This document shows, one piece after another, positions 1 through 10,163 of a stretch of DNA of 64,000 bases (its first letter is position 1; the number at the start of each line of letters is the position of its first letter). This DNA is from Sulfuricurvum sp. IAE1 (GTDB lineage Bacteria; Campylobacterota; Campylobacteria; Campylobacterales; Sulfurimonadaceae). The stretch is taken from NCBI RefSeq assembly GCF_004347735.1, contig NZ_SLTI01000013.1, positions 1 to 64,000 of the forward strand. Direction: 5' to 3'. The notes under the pieces are model-generated. The model had not been told where the DNA came from, ran no database searches, and was given only the letters and a program-made list of their open reading frames with translations. The translations under genes and the position numbers were made by a program.

Positions 1-91
1 AAACGTTCCTCTGAACACTCGGATGAACCCGTCGCTTAAGGTTACGAAACGTAAAAATTGTTAGAAAAAACTGCAGAATTTAACTCCGCGC

Positions 92-550
92 TTGACAATG
101 AACCCCTGCCCCTGCGGGAACCTTTTTAGCACGACGACCCCCTGCCGTTGCTCCGACACCGAAATCGCCCGCTACCGTGCGCGTCTCTCCGATCCCTTTC
201 TGGATCGGATCGATTTGTACGTTCAAATGCATCCGATCGACGCCGAAGACAAACCAGGGCTCCCTTCCCGGGAGTTCCATGCCCGCGTACGCGAAGCCTT
301 CCTTCGCCAAAAACGCCGCGGCCAGCATCGTCTCAACGGCTCATTAAGCGACGAGGAGGTAGCCCGTCATTGCATCCTCGGAGTCGAATCGCAGCAGGTC
401 GTCGATCAAGCGATAGGGCGTTTCGGCCTCTCATTCCGGGCCGTCACACGCCTCCTTAAAGTCGCCCGTACGATTGCCGACCTCGAGGGGAGCGACGATA
501 TCCAAAAACCGCATCTCCTCGAAGCGCTAAGTTACCGAAGACGTTCATGA
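92..550 (+). CDS. comM: ComM/YifB-family Mg-chelatase-like AAA ATPase, C-terminal fragment
   Basis: The reading frame carries the conserved NPCPCGN stretch, the SDPFLDRIDLYV motif of the AAA core and a complete C-terminal Mg-chelatase helical domain (about residues 60-152). Full ComM proteins are about 500 residues and have a Lon-like N-terminal domain and Walker motifs, all missing here. In the same frame a TAG at 62-64 closes the frame, and the roughly 30 bases after it do not look like ComM. The listed TTG is only the first possible start, not a believable one. ComM is a helicase that promotes branch migration during natural transformation. Either the gene is truncated or the sequence left of about position 90 is joined wrongly. 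The stop overlaps the start of the esterase gene by 4 bases. Confidence 0.75.
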   Translation: MTMNPCPCGNLFSTTTPCRCSDTEIARYRARLSDPFLDRIDLYVQMHPIDAEDKPGLPSREFHARVREAFLRQKRRGQHRLNGSLSDEEVARHCILGVESQQVVDQAIGRFGLSFRAVTRLLKVARTIADLEGSDDIQKPHLLEALSYRRRS

Positions 551-1179
551 AACGGCTAACCCTCTTTCTCTTCCTGCTGTTAAGCGTACTGGCAACCGGC
601 ATCGTCATCAAACACGCAACCAAACCGCTCACGCCGCCAAAAACCCTCCCCGAAAAAGCGGTCGTGCTTGCGTTCGGGGATTCGCTCACCTACGGCACCG
701 GGGCGGCACGGGAGGAGAGCTATCCCTTTCAGCTTGAAAAACGGATCCAGCGTCAAGTCATCAATGCGGGTATCCCCGGCGAACTCTCCGCCGAGGGGCT
801 CGAACGCCTCCCTTTGCTCCTCGACCGATACCGCCCTTCGCTGCTTCTGTTGTGCCACGGAGGAAACGACATCCTCAATAAAAGTCCCGATTCCCTTCTG
901 CGCGCCAATCTCTCGGCGATGATTCATCTGGCACACGAACGCGGTATTGACGTAATCGTGATCGCGGTACCGCAATTTTCTCTCACTGGGCTGGACCCCC
1001 ATCCGATATACGAAGAGACGGCCGAAAGCAACGGTATCCCCCTCGAAGACGACATCCTAAGCGAACTCTTGAGCGACAGCCGCTACAAAAGCGACTACAT
1101 TCACCCCAATGCCGCAGGATACGAAAAAATGGCCGAAGCGGTGGAAAAGGTGATACGGGAAGAGTATCGAATGGAGTAA
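547..1179 (+). CDS. SGNH/GDSL-family esterase (TesA-like arylesterase)
   Basis: This is a predicted periplasmic or membrane-anchored lipase/esterase of the SGNH hydrolase family. Residues 1-22 are a hydrophobic signal or anchor segment. The GDSL block is at residues 44-47, with the nucleophile at Ser46. The oxyanion Asn lies in GGND (about 105-108), and the catalytic Asp-x-x-His pair is D183/H186 near the C-terminus. The length of 210 residues matches TesA-type enzymes. The ATG overlaps the comM stop (ATGA), so translation is probably coupled. The natural substrate cannot be read from sequence; short acyl esters or lysophospholipids are typical for the family. Confidence 0.88.
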   Translation: MKRLTLFLFLLLSVLATGIVIKHATKPLTPPKTLPEKAVVLAFGDSLTYGTGAAREESYPFQLEKRIQRQVINAGIPGELSAEGLERLPLLLDRYRPSLLLLCHGGNDILNKSPDSLLRANLSAMIHLAHERGIDVIVIAVPQFSLTGLDPHPIYEETAESNGIPLEDDILSELLSDSRYKSDYIHPNAAGYEKMAEAVEKVIREEYRME

Positions 1180-1232
1180 GCATGAGCGTCGAAAATCGCG
1201 ATGATCGGGTTTCGTGCAGTGAATAAGGAAAA

Positions 1233-1258
1233 GGCTCTTTTCCTGATGAAAAAGAGCC
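1233..1258 (-). terminator. Rho-independent terminator for the yeiH-like gene
   Basis: GGCTCTTTT and AAAAGAGCC form a 9-bp stem with a short loop. On the minus strand the stem is followed by a T-rich tract, and it lies just past the stop of the exporter gene. Confidence 0.7.
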
Positions 1259-1265
1259 GAGGAGC

Positions 1266-2345
1266 TTAGAACGTCGCCACAACCCACATCGTGATGAAAT
1301 ACCCGCCGATGAGGAGCCATGCGAACATCGCACCTGCGGTATAAAGAGGCGCCATGCCTAGCCCTTTGAACTTCGCAAAGCGTGTTCCCATCCCGAGCGC
1401 CGTCATCGCCATCGTGAGCAAAAAAGTGTCGACGATGTTGATCGCCGAGACCGTATTTTGGATAGTTGCGGCGATCTCTTCGCCCGCATGGGCCGACCCG
1501 TACTGCGAGAGCAGCGAGTTGAGGCCGGCCATCCCGATAAAATAGACGGCGAACCACGGAATGACCAGCTTCACTCCTCCGCCTGCCGCTCCGCTTTTGC
1601 GCGCCGCATAGGAGAGATACATCCCCAGCAAAATCAGCATCGGCGCGATCATGATGACCCGGGTCATTTTGACGATGACCGCCGCGTCCGAAGCCTCTTT
1701 GCCGTACGCGCCGCCGACGGCGACGACCTGTGCCACCTCGTGGATCGTCCCACCGACGAAAATACCGAAAGTGCGGTCATCCATCCCGGCGAATACACCC
1801 GCGCTGTAAAGGGCCGGATACAAAAACATGGCGATCGTCCCGAACAGCACGACCATCGAGACGGCAATCGCCGCCTTGTGCTCTTCGGCTTTGAGCACCG
1901 GCTCGGTCGCCAGAACCGCGGCGGCACCGCACACGGATGCCCCCGACGCCGTCAGCATCGACGTATCGCGGTCCATTTTAAAAAGCTTTTGCCCCAGATA
2001 GGTCCCCAGAAGAAATGTCGAAGCGAGCATGATGAGCGATACCATGAACCCTTCCATCCCCACCTCGGCGATCTCCTGGAATGTGATCCGAAAGCCGTAA
2101 AAAACGATAGCGAAACGGAGGATTTTCTTCCCCGAAAAAGTGATTCCCCCTTCCCATGCGGAAGGGATGCGGTTGTGCAGGGTGTTCGCGTAAAAGATAC
2201 CGATGACGATACCCACCACAAGCGGCGATATCCCGAGATTTTTGATCAGCGGCAAGTCCGCAATCATCGTCGCCGCGGCGGCGAAAATCGCGACGAACAG
2301 GATGCCGCTGAGGGTGTCTTTGCGTTTTGCGGGTGAAAACGGCAT
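1266..2345 (-). CDS. YeiH/UPF0324-family putative sulfate exporter
   Basis: A polytopic inner-membrane protein of 359 residues with about ten hydrophobic segments, matching the YeiH (UPF0324) family in length and in motifs such as GIVIGIFYAN near the N-terminus and GASVCGAAA in the middle. Family members are annotated as putative sulfate exporters, but transport has been shown for few of them. I chose the ATG at 2345 because GGAG sits 7 bases upstream; an in-frame start five codons earlier lacks a ribosome site. It is monocistronic, with its own terminator. In a sulfur-oxidising lineage sulfate export would make sense, but that is inference. Confidence 0.8.
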   Translation of the reverse strand: MPFSPAKRKDTLSGILFVAIFAAAATMIADLPLIKNLGISPLVVGIVIGIFYANTLHNRIPSAWEGGITFSGKKILRFAIVFYGFRITFQEIAEVGMEGFMVSLIMLASTFLLGTYLGQKLFKMDRDTSMLTASGASVCGAAAVLATEPVLKAEEHKAAIAVSMVVLFGTIAMFLYPALYSAGVFAGMDDRTFGIFVGGTIHEVAQVVAVGGAYGKEASDAAVIVKMTRVIMIAPMLILLGMYLSYAARKSGAAGGGVKLVIPWFAVYFIGMAGLNSLLSQYGSAHAGEEIAATIQNTVSAINIVDTFLLTMAMTALGMGTRFAKFKGLGMAPLYTAGAMFAWLLIGGYFITMWVVATF

Positions 2346-2430
2346 GCAGGACTCCTTCAAAGAAATTACGCAATTATAGGGAGATTCGGGCGATTTTAAA
2401 AATCAGCCCGATTGAACAACATATTCATTT

Positions 2431-5400
2431 TTACGGAACGATGACGTTCAGGCGCACGGGGATCTCTTTGGTCTCACCCGGGGCCGCTTTTTCGTTTCCT
2501 TTGAGTACGGCCCGTTTCTCCATCCCCGCCGTTTTGGCCAGATGGGCGCGGATCGCCTCCGAACGTCGCTGCGCGAGGGCCTCTAGTTCGCTGGGCTGCA
2601 ACGGCTGCAAGGGGATGAGACGCTCGATCAGTGCCGCGCTGTAATGACGCACGTACGCCGCCTCTTCGGGATATTTTTTCTCCAACTCGCCGCGCAGCGC
2701 CTTAAGCTCTTTGCGTTCGAGCGCATCTTCGGCCATCTCTTCGAGTACGTCCAAAGGAAGGGCGTTGGGGGAATCGGCTTTGAGGCTTTTATCGCTTTTG
2801 AGCGCCTGTGCAAGGAGCTTTTCCCCACGCAGGGCGTAGCCGTCGGCCTCATCGTTCCATCCGCCGTAGATTTCGAGAGTCAGTTTGGGCCGTTTTTGGA
2901 GTACCGTAATCAGCTTGTCAAGCTTTTCACGCTGCGGAGGCTGCAACGCGGCCGATCCCCCTTCGAAATCGACCGAAGAGAGCGAATCGTCCTCGATCCC
3001 CAGCAACGACCCCAAAAGCCGAAACGGCGAGGTCACCGCTTTGGTAAAGAGGTTCGTAATCACCTGCCATACGACCTGACCGTATTTGAAATCGGGTTTG
3101 TTCACATCCCCGACTACGGGGAGATCAATGTCGATGACGCCGTCGGAATCTTCGAGCAGTGCTACCACAAGCCGCATAGGCCAGGGGCTGCCTCCCTCTT
3201 TTTCCTCTCCCAGCTCGATCTGGCGGATCACCACCTTGTTATCCCCTTTAAGCTGACCCGCATCGATCTTGTACCCCAGGTTCAAAAAGAGTTTTCCGCC
3301 GTCGATCTTATATCCCAGGAACTGGAGCGAATAGGGTGTGTAGCGTGGAAGATCAAGGTTATCGAAGGCCACCCGCATGTCGGTAAAACTTTTCGGCGCC
3401 TTGGTGTTGAGCTGCCCGTCGATTTTGGCAAGGCCGTATTCGTCGACGCCGCCTCGAAGCTTGACGAACGTCGTGACGTTTTTCGTCGTCGAAATCCCAA
3501 GCACCGAACCTTCAAGATCGTGGATGTAGGTCTTAAACGGCAGCGGGAGGGAACGGTCGCTGAAGGTTGCGCTGCTGTTGCGCACGATGAGCTTGACCAC
3601 ATCCAGGCCGAACGGGTTGCCCGAAGTTCCCCGAGAAACGTTTTTGGTCCCGTTGCGTTGCGGCTTCGAGAGCGTAGAGAAATTGAGCACCTTTTTCTCG
3701 TCGATGAGGGCATTGGCGTAGAGGCCGTCGATTGACAGGTGATTGATTTTGAGTCGGTTATCCGGGTAAGCGTAGGCAAAAGGGGTGACGCCGATCGTAT
3801 TCCATCCCAGGAGCACCGAGTCGTCGCGCGTGTCATTGAGCACCCAGTCATTCAGTGCAAGCTTCCCTTTCACCGATGCAGCCGATCCCGTATAGCCGTA
3901 GTGTCCGTTGACCGAGAGATCACCGCGACGCAACGACGCGTAAGTGGAGGGCTCGAGGTAGGGGTCGAACCATGCGAGATTGAGATGGCGGACATCGAAC
4001 GTACCGCTGCTTCGCAGTGACGAACGGACAATCTCCCCGCGCATATCGACGGTGCTCTGGGCGTTGATTCGGGCGTTAAGCGCGAAATCGTTGGGCGTAT
4101 CGGGATTGCTCTCGAACCCTCTGAGCGCGGCATCCAGCCGATCGATCCCAAACGCAACCTTCCGCGAGGGGACTTCGTCGAGAAACGACGCGCGGGCGTC
4201 ATTCAGAGCGATTTCGCCGACACGGTAGCCCCATCCCCCTCCGTCTTTCGCCTGTTGCGGCGACGCAGGGGCAGGTCGCGATCCACGGTATACATACCCC
4301 ATCAGGTCGATCGATCCGTCCTTGAGCCGTTTGAGCGAAATTTCGGGGGAGACAAGGCTCACTTTCTCCACGCCCGCGAACCGCCCCTCGCGGTCAATAT
4401 TCACCCCCTCGACCGCAACCGCACCGATCCCCGCGATTGCCGCCCCGTCGGCGCGGCGAACCATCCGGATCGCGTCGGTTGCAAGCGAAAGCTCCAGCAG
4501 CTCTTTGGGATCGGCGCTAAGCACCCCCGTGTGCAATCGCCCGTTCGCAAGGCTCAGGGTGTAGGGCTGCTTCGGGGCGTTGTCGTTCCACACCAGACCG
4601 GTCTCCTCCAGCGATACGGCCCCGATTCGGACATCCCACGGAGCGGCAGGGGCCGTTTTCTTCGCCGGGTCGGCGGGAAAAGCTTTTTGGATGTCGGCTG
4701 CGTATCCGAGCCAGTCGATCTTTCCGTCGGCCCCCCGCGTCGCACTGACGTTCAAGCCTTTGAGCGCGAGCGACCCCGCCTCGAAACGATGGCGCATCGG
4801 AAGAAGCTTTCCTTCGCTCAACCGCAGCGACCCCAACGTCAGCAGATTGCGGTTTTCCCCCTTGGGGATGATCCGCAGCCGGTTCACGTCAAAGCGGAGC
4901 CGGGAAATTTCGGTGGCGTTGACGTCGCTGCTGTCAAAACGGTAATCAAACCCGAATGCGGCGCTGCCGTCGGCAACCTCGATCGGGAATTTATCCCGAA
5001 AATAGCGCCACGGGGTATAAAGTTTCCCCGAATCGAACGCGACGCTGCCCCCGATTTTCAGCGGTGACAGGGCGTCAAGCTTTCCTTTGAGATCGATGAA
5101 TCCCCCCTCGTTGATCGAGGCATAGAGGCGGAGTTTCCCTTCGGCGGTCGAAAGATCGCGCAAATCGATGTTATCCAGCGAAAAACCGATCGGTCCCACT
5201 CCCAGGGCATAGGCTTTACCCTCCGCGTAATCGCGGTAATCGAGCGCACCGTCTTTGAGGACGAACCGCTTGATCAGGAGCTTCGGCGGCTCGGAAGCGC
5301 TTTGAGCTTTTTCCGGTGATCCTCCTTCGGTCAAAAACGCAAAATTGAACGTGCCGTCTTTCCCGCGATGAACCGCGATTTCGGGTTCGCTCAAGGCGAC

Positions 5401-5700
5401 GTACTTCAACACCCACCCCCCTCTCCAGAGATAATCGAGCGGATCGGCGTTGAGGGCCATTTGCTTCATAGCAAAAAGTTCCCCGCCCCGGGGTGTTTTA
5501 AACACCACCCCCTCAAGCTTCAGATGGAAGGTGAACGGGTTGAACGCGGCGGAACGAACCGAAAACTTCCCCCCGCCGGTTGCTTCGGAAACTTTTTGGG
5601 GAACGACGTTTTTGATAGCATAGGGAACGGCGAAAAAGCCTGCGGCACCGTACGCGACGAGCCCCGCCGCCAGTGACTTGAAAATGAGTGATTTTTTCAT
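2431..5700 (-). CDS. Large DUF748/AsmA-like envelope protein with OmpA-like C-terminus
   Basis: A 1089-residue protein with one N-terminal membrane anchor (about residues 5-28), then a long beta-rich body with repeated AsmA-like segments (for example the [17 protein letters not shown] stretch) typical of DUF748 proteins. The last 200 residues include an OmpA-like part where a serine/glycine-rich lead-in precedes a stretch on minimising and squaring residues (about 920-990). AsmA, TamB and DUF748 proteins are thought to bridge the periplasm and help move lipid to the outer membrane. The gene stands alone, divergent from nrdB, with 95 bp between the two starts. The exact substrate is unknown. 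Confidence 0.75.
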   Translation of the reverse strand: MKKSLIFKSLAAGLVAYGAAGFFAVPYAIKNVVPQKVSEATGGGKFSVRSAAFNPFTFHLKLEGVVFKTPRGGELFAMKQMALNADPLDYLWRGGWVLKYVALSEPEIAVHRGKDGTFNFAFLTEGGSPEKAQSASEPPKLLIKRFVLKDGALDYRDYAEGKAYALGVGPIGFSLDNIDLRDLSTAEGKLRLYASINEGGFIDLKGKLDALSPLKIGGSVAFDSGKLYTPWRYFRDKFPIEVADGSAAFGFDYRFDSSDVNATEISRLRFDVNRLRIIPKGENRNLLTLGSLRLSEGKLLPMRHRFEAGSLALKGLNVSATRGADGKIDWLGYAADIQKAFPADPAKKTAPAAPWDVRIGAVSLEETGLVWNDNAPKQPYTLSLANGRLHTGVLSADPKELLELSLATDAIRMVRRADGAAIAGIGAVAVEGVNIDREGRFAGVEKVSLVSPEISLKRLKDGSIDLMGYVYRGSRPAPASPQQAKDGGGWGYRVGEIALNDARASFLDEVPSRKVAFGIDRLDAALRGFESNPDTPNDFALNARINAQSTVDMRGEIVRSSLRSSGTFDVRHLNLAWFDPYLEPSTYASLRRGDLSVNGHYGYTGSAASVKGKLALNDWVLNDTRDDSVLLGWNTIGVTPFAYAYPDNRLKINHLSIDGLYANALIDEKKVLNFSTLSKPQRNGTKNVSRGTSGNPFGLDVVKLIVRNSSATFSDRSLPLPFKTYIHDLEGSVLGISTTKNVTTFVKLRGGVDEYGLAKIDGQLNTKAPKSFTDMRVAFDNLDLPRYTPYSLQFLGYKIDGGKLFLNLGYKIDAGQLKGDNKVVIRQIELGEEKEGGSPWPMRLVVALLEDSDGVIDIDLPVVGDVNKPDFKYGQVVWQVITNLFTKAVTSPFRLLGSLLGIEDDSLSSVDFEGGSAALQPPQREKLDKLITVLQKRPKLTLEIYGGWNDEADGYALRGEKLLAQALKSDKSLKADSPNALPLDVLEEMAEDALERKELKALRGELEKKYPEEAAYVRHYSAALIERLIPLQPLQPSELEALAQRRSEAIRAHLAKTAGMEKRAVLKGNEKAAPGETKEIPVRLNVIVP

Positions 5701-5795
5701 CGTTTCCCCCTTCTGAAATCTGCTTTCATTTTAGCATAGTTAAAACTCTTTTAGGAGATAATCGATCCCTATATTCGTCTATCACGGGAGCAACC

Positions 5796-6815
5796 ATGAA
5801 CCGCAAGAAAATCTACAACCCGACTTCCAGCGAACACGTCAACGACCGGCGTATTTTCGGGGGGAACCCGACGGGGATTTTCGAGCTCAACAACATCAAG
5901 TACCAGTGGGCCTACAACCTCTGGGAGATGATGCTCAACAACACGTGGTTCCCCAAAGAGGTGGACATGACCCGCGACGCGGTCGATTACAAGTACCTCA
6001 CGGAAATGGAAAAGACCGCGTACGACAAGGCACTCTCGCAACTTATTTTCATGGACTCGCTGCAAACGAATAACCTCATCGATAACGTTAATCCCTACGT
6101 CACGGCTCCCGAAATCAACCTGATCCTGGTGCGCCAATCCTTCGAAGAGGCGCTCCACTCCCAAAGCTACGCCGTCATGGTCGACTCGATCAGCCAGAAC
6201 AGCGAGGAGATCTATGATCTGTGGCGCAAGGACATGATGCTCAAAACCAAAAACGACTCCATCGCCTCGCGCTACGAAGAGCTCGCCAACGACCCCAGCG
6301 AGAGCGCGTTTCTTAAGGCGTGTTTCGCAAACCAGATCCTCGAGGGGATCTACTTTTACAGCGGCTTCACCTACATCTACACCCTCGCCCGTTCGGGCAA
6401 AATGCTGGGAAGCGCCCAGATGATCCGCTTTATCCAGCGTGACGAAGTGACCCACCTGGTGCTGTTCCAGAACATCATCAACACCCTGCGCCGCGAGCGC
6501 CCCGACCTCTTTACCGAAAAACTGATCGAAGAGGTCTACGACATGTTCCGCAAAGCGGTCGAACTCGAAACCGCCTGGGGAAAATACATCACGCAGGGAC
6601 AGATTCTTGGTCTCACCAACGAAATCGTGGAACAATACATCCAGTACCTCGCCGACCAGCGCCTCAGTGCCGTGGGCCTCAAACCCCTCTACGGCGTCTC
6701 CCATCCGATCAAATGGGTTGATGACTTCTCCAAATTCAACGACCAGAAAACCAACTTCTTCGAGGGGACGGTCACCAACTACTCCAAAGGAAGCCTCAGT
6801 TTTGACGACTTCTAA
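5796..6815 (+). CDS. nrdB: Ribonucleoside-diphosphate reductase class Ia, beta subunit
   Basis: The small subunit holds the di-iron centre and tyrosyl radical that start catalysis in NrdA. The ligands can be read directly: D87, E118, H121, E183, E217 and H220, with the radical Tyr at Y125 in the EALHSQSY block. The length of 339 residues is usual. The ATG at 5796 is preceded by CGGGAG at the right distance; an upstream in-frame start at 5688 has no ribosome site and would add unrelated sequence. Unlike many bacteria, nrdA is not adjacent: it lies 4 kb away on the other strand. The 3' end overlaps the following hydrolase gene by 14 bases. Confidence 0.97.
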   Translation: MNRKKIYNPTSSEHVNDRRIFGGNPTGIFELNNIKYQWAYNLWEMMLNNTWFPKEVDMTRDAVDYKYLTEMEKTAYDKALSQLIFMDSLQTNNLIDNVNPYVTAPEINLILVRQSFEEALHSQSYAVMVDSISQNSEEIYDLWRKDMMLKTKNDSIASRYEELANDPSESAFLKACFANQILEGIYFYSGFTYIYTLARSGKMLGSAQMIRFIQRDEVTHLVLFQNIINTLRRERPDLFTEKLIEEVYDMFRKAVELETAWGKYITQGQILGLTNEIVEQYIQYLADQRLSAVGLKPLYGVSHPIKWVDDFSKFNDQKTNFFEGTVTNYSKGSLSFDDF

Positions 6816-7536
6816 TTCCCGCAGCGTCGTCTCGCTCTGTTTTCCGACCGATCCCGACTTCGACGCCAACCTGGAGCGCTTGTCCTCCCTCATCGCCCAA
6901 ACCCCGCAAGACGCGATCGTGGTCGCCCCCGAAGTCGCCTTGAGCGGATTCGCATACGACCGTTTCGACGAAGCCGCCGATTTTACCCTCAAAGCGCTCG
7001 ATACCCTTCAAAACAGTGTAGGAGAGCGTCTTTTGATCTTCACCGCCATCACCCGGACGGAAGAGGGGATGATGAACGTCGCTTACGCCCTCCACGCAGG
7101 CCGCATCATCCATACGCAGGCTAAGGCCAAACTCTTTGCCCTGGGGGGCGAAGAGAAATATTTTGTCCCCGGGAGCGACCGTGCGATCGTACCGTTTGAG
7201 TTCGAAGGGATCCGTATCGGCATCCTGATCTGTTTCGAACTCCGCTTCAAAACCCTATGGCAGCAACTCGAGGGGTGTGATCTGATCGCCGTGAGCGCAC
7301 AATGGGGAAAACTGCGGAGCGAGCACTTCGTCACCCTGACCAATGCCCTGGCCGTGATGAACCAGTGCTACGTCATTGCTTCGGACGCGGCCAACGAGGA
7401 TACCAGCGGCATGGGCGGCATCATCACCCCCTTTGGCGGGGAGATCCGCAACAGCGGCGCACAGATGCTGACCTCGCGCTACGAATCCCGTACGGTCGCT
7501 TCGATGCGCCGATACCTCAACGTAGGAATAGCATGA
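6802..7536 (+). CDS. Carbon-nitrogen hydrolase (nitrilase superfamily)
   Basis: A 244-residue nitrilase-superfamily amidase. The catalytic triad is visible: Glu44 in VAPEVALSG, Lys110 in AKAKLF and Cys144 in [10 protein letters not shown] place the start at TTG 6802, inside the end of nrdB, because AAAGGAAG lies 8 bases upstream and homology begins right after it; the earlier in-frame starts only read nrdB out of frame. The CFELRF form resembles the omega-amidase/Nit2-like branch (deaminated glutamine and asparagine or deaminated glutathione), but the substrate is not proven. The stop overlaps the pcm start by 4 bases. Confidence 0.85.
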   Translation: MTTSNSRSVVSLCFPTDPDFDANLERLSSLIAQTPQDAIVVAPEVALSGFAYDRFDEAADFTLKALDTLQNSVGERLLIFTAITRTEEGMMNVAYALHAGRIIHTQAKAKLFALGGEEKYFVPGSDRAIVPFEFEGIRIGILICFELRFKTLWQQLEGCDLIAVSAQWGKLRSEHFVTLTNALAVMNQCYVIASDAANEDTSGMGGIITPFGGEIRNSGAQMLTSRYESRTVASMRRYLNVGIA

Positions 7537-8180
7537 ACATCGACCGAATCACCGCCATTAAAACAACGCGCATGGCCGAAGAGATTTCGAAAAAATTCCC
7601 CCTCCGGCCACTCGTCAAAGAAGCAATCATCCACACCAACCGAGAAGCGTTCGTCCCCCTGGCGATGCGCCATAACGCCTACCGCCTCGACGCACTCCCC
7701 ATCGGCGCACAGCAATACATCTCCAGCCCGCTCACCGTCGCCAAAATGACGCAGTACCTCAGCCCGGAGGGGTGCGACAGCGTCCTGGAAATCGGGTGCG
7801 GGAGCGGCTATCAGGCGGCGGTATTGTCCAAAATCTTCCGGCGCGTCTTTACGATCGAGCGGATCGAATCGCTGCTGCTCGAAGCAAAGGAGCGCTTCCG
7901 TCATCTCAAGCTCGGAAACATCCATACCCGTACCGACGACGGCCAAAACGGCTGGGAACAGTACGCTCCCTATGACCGCATTTTATTTTCGGCTTCGGCG
8001 AAAAACGTTCCCCAGAAACTCTTCGACCAGCTCCGCGAGGGGGGAATCCTGATCGCCCCGGTGGAAAAAGGACGCGAGCAGGTGATCACCCGCTTTACGA
8101 AGCAGGGGGGAAAAATCATGGAAGATGCCCTGGAAGTGTGCGATTTCGTACCCGTTCTGGACGGGGTGGTGCGCAAATGA
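7533..8180 (+). CDS. pcm: Protein-L-isoaspartate O-methyltransferase
   Basis: Methylates L-isoaspartyl residues that arise in ageing proteins so that they can return to aspartate. The 215-residue protein has the SAM-binding motif [11 protein letters not shown] at 85-94 and the substrate-side SPLTVAKM block around residue 65-72, both diagnostic of PCMT. The ATG at 7533 follows GTAGGAATAGC and overlaps the previous stop (ATGA). It sits between a nitrilase-type amidase and other methyltransferases in a chain of overlapping genes, so its dose is probably tied to theirs. Confidence 0.93.
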   Translation: MNIDRITAIKTTRMAEEISKKFPLRPLVKEAIIHTNREAFVPLAMRHNAYRLDALPIGAQQYISSPLTVAKMTQYLSPEGCDSVLEIGCGSGYQAAVLSKIFRRVFTIERIESLLLEAKERFRHLKLGNIHTRTDDGQNGWEQYAPYDRILFSASAKNVPQKLFDQLREGGILIAPVEKGREQVITRFTKQGGKIMEDALEVCDFVPVLDGVVRK

Positions 8181-8788
8181 GCGACCAGCGCGAATTCTGG
8201 AACGAACGGTTCGCCAAAGAGGGGTATTTTTACGGCCTTGATCCCAACCGCTACGTCGCTTCTCATATCGATTCCTTCACCGCACCTGCCAAAATCCTTT
8301 TCCTGGGAGAAGGGGAAGGGCGCAATGCGATCTACGCCGCGCAGCGCGGCCACGCCGTGACGGCACTCGACGCAAGCGACGTAGGGCTCGCCAAATGCGC
8401 CGAACGGGCCAAATCCGCAAACCTTACTCTCGAACTGATCCATGCCGACCTGGAGGTGTGGGAACCTCTCGAGACGTACGACGCGGTACTGTGCTCGTTC
8501 CTCCATCTTCCCGAACCGCTGCGCAGCGACGTTTACGCTAAAGTACTCGGTATTCTCAAACACGGCGGCCTTTTTGCGGGGGAGTTTTTCTCCATCCACC
8601 AGATGCCCCGGACGACAGGCGGGCCCAAAGACGAGACGCTTCTCTATACCGCCGATGCCCTGCGCTCCATCCTCGTTCGCCATTCCTGCGACATCCTGGA
8701 ACTGGCCGAATGCGATACCGAACTGAACGAGGGAAGAGGGCACGTCGGCATCGCTTCGGTGGTACGGATGGCGGTACGAAAATCATGA
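8177..8788 (+). CDS. Class I SAM-dependent methyltransferase (TehB-like)
   Basis: A small soluble methyltransferase of 203 residues. It begins with [14 protein letters not shown], a common lead-in of TehB/thiopurine-methyltransferase-like proteins, followed by motif [12 protein letters not shown] (about residues 41-51) and the acidic TALDAS loop that would hold the SAM ribose. The glycine-rich loop has Glu where Asp or Cys is usual, as in TehB relatives. The substrate is not known; tellurite or other small thiol/metalloid acceptors are family guesses. Its start overlaps the pcm stop and its stop overlaps the next start, both as ATGA. Confidence 0.8.
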   Translation: MSDQREFWNERFAKEGYFYGLDPNRYVASHIDSFTAPAKILFLGEGEGRNAIYAAQRGHAVTALDASDVGLAKCAERAKSANLTLELIHADLEVWEPLETYDAVLCSFLHLPEPLRSDVYAKVLGILKHGGLFAGEFFSIHQMPRTTGGPKDETLLYTADALRSILVRHSCDILELAECDTELNEGRGHVGIASVVRMAVRKS

Positions 8789-9723
8789 GCCTCCCCGAAG
8801 CATTTACCGAGCGGCTGGAGAAGATTGTTCCACATGAACGGTTCGCCGCGGTCCTCAAAACCTTCGATGCCCCCAAGCAGGTGACGTTCCGCGTCAATAC
8901 CCTCAAATCGACCCCGTCCGAACTCGAAGCCGAACTCTCCCAGGGGGGTATCGCATTTGAGCGCGTCGAGTGGATGGAGGGGGTGTACCGCATCGCTCCC
9001 GAAGACAAACTGCGCCTGACCCAAACAGAGGCCTTTTACGGCGGCCGGCTCTACATCCAGAACCTCTCCTCCATGATTGCCCCCGTATTGCTCGCCCCCC
9101 GGCCCGAAGAGACGGTCCTCGACCTCGCCGCCGCCCCCGGAGGCAAAACCCTTATCCTCGCGGGAATGATGCAAAATACCGGCTGGCTCTCGGCAGTCGA
9201 ACCCTCCCGCGAACGTTTTTTCCGACTCTGCGACAACCTGAAACAGCAAGGGGTCACCAATGCCCACACCTACATGACCGACGGGCGCAGTGTCGGCAAA
9301 AAATGCCCCGAGATGTTCGACCGCATCCTCCTCGATGCACCGTGTTCGTCCGAAGCGCGCTTTAAAACCTACGACGAGAAATCGACCTCCTTTTGGAGCG
9401 TCCACAAAGTCAAAGAGACCTCGAAGCTCCAGCGCCGATTACTCCTCTCGGCCTTCGACGCCCTCAAACCCGGAGGCAAATTGCTCTACAGCACCTGCTC
9501 GTTTTCCCCCGAAGAGAACGAAAGCCCTCTCCAGCATCTCCTGGAGCGTCATGGAGAGCGTTTAAAGACCTTACCCCTTGTCCTACCCTTCGATAACGTT
9601 CAAAAGCCTCTAGAACGCTGGGGAAAAGAGGTGTACGACGAGCGTATCCAAAACGCGGTGCGGATTCTGCCGACCGATACGATAGACGGCTTTTTCATCT
9701 GTTTACTGGAAAAAACATCATGA
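8785..9723 (+). CDS. RsmB/NSUN-family RNA (cytosine-5) methyltransferase
   Basis: A 312-residue RNA m5C methyltransferase of the NOL1/NOP2/Sun family. Motif I reads DLAAAPGGKT (about residues 113-122). The two catalytic cysteines lie in DAPCSS (motif IV, about 198-203) and STCSF (motif VI, about 239-243). An RNA-binding lead-in with FRVNTLK is at the N-terminus, but the NusB-like domain of full RsmB is absent. It could target 16S rRNA (RsmB/RsmF-like) or tRNA. The start overlaps the previous stop and the stop overlaps the phosphatase start, each by ATGA. Confidence 0.88.
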   Translation: MSLPEAFTERLEKIVPHERFAAVLKTFDAPKQVTFRVNTLKSTPSELEAELSQGGIAFERVEWMEGVYRIAPEDKLRLTQTEAFYGGRLYIQNLSSMIAPVLLAPRPEETVLDLAAAPGGKTLILAGMMQNTGWLSAVEPSRERFFRLCDNLKQQGVTNAHTYMTDGRSVGKKCPEMFDRILLDAPCSSEARFKTYDEKSTSFWSVHKVKETSKLQRRLLLSAFDALKPGGKLLYSTCSFSPEENESPLQHLLERHGERLKTLPLVLPFDNVQKPLERWGKEVYDERIQNAVRILPTDTIDGFFICLLEKTS

Positions 9724-10160
9724 AATCCGTTTTGTTCGTCTGCCTGGGTAACATCTGCCGCTCCCCGATTGCCGAGGGAGTCGCACGGAAGCTGATAGAA
9801 GAGGGAGGGCACGGGATTGCCGTAGACTCGGCGGGGACGGGAAGCTGGCATGTCGGGGAAGCCCCCTGCAAGCACTCGGTCACCGTCGCGCGCAACAACG
9901 GCGTCGATATCTCACACCTCCGCGCACGGCAGGTGACCAAGGCCGATTTCCAGGCATTCGACCTGATCGTCGCGCTCGATGCGAGCAATTACCGCGATCT
10001 TCGCGCGATGGGGTGTCAAAATCTCGTGAAACTCGGAGATTACGGTTACGGCGGGGCCGACGTCCCCGATCCCTATTTTTTCGACGGGTTCGAAGGGTTC
10101 GAAAACGTCTACACGATGATCCGCGAATGCGTCTCTGAGCTCCTCTCAAAACACCTCTAG
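9720..10160 (+). CDS. Low-molecular-weight protein-tyrosine phosphatase
   Basis: Complete 146-residue LMW-PTP. The P-loop CLGNICRS starts at Cys8 with Arg14 (the Cx5R signature), and the general-acid Asp117 lies in DPYF near the C-terminus. These enzymes remove phosphate from tyrosines of bacterial kinases and exopolysaccharide machinery, or act on small phosphoesters. No tyrosine kinase gene is in the window. It is the last gene of the run of overlapping genes that begins at nrdB; the next gene converges from the other strand only 3 bp away. Confidence 0.93.
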   Translation: MKSVLFVCLGNICRSPIAEGVARKLIEEGGHGIAVDSAGTGSWHVGEAPCKHSVTVARNNGVDISHLRARQVTKADFQAFDLIVALDASNYRDLRAMGCQNLVKLGDYGYGGADVPDPYFFDGFEGFENVYTMIRECVSELLSKHL

Positions 10161-10163
10161 CCT

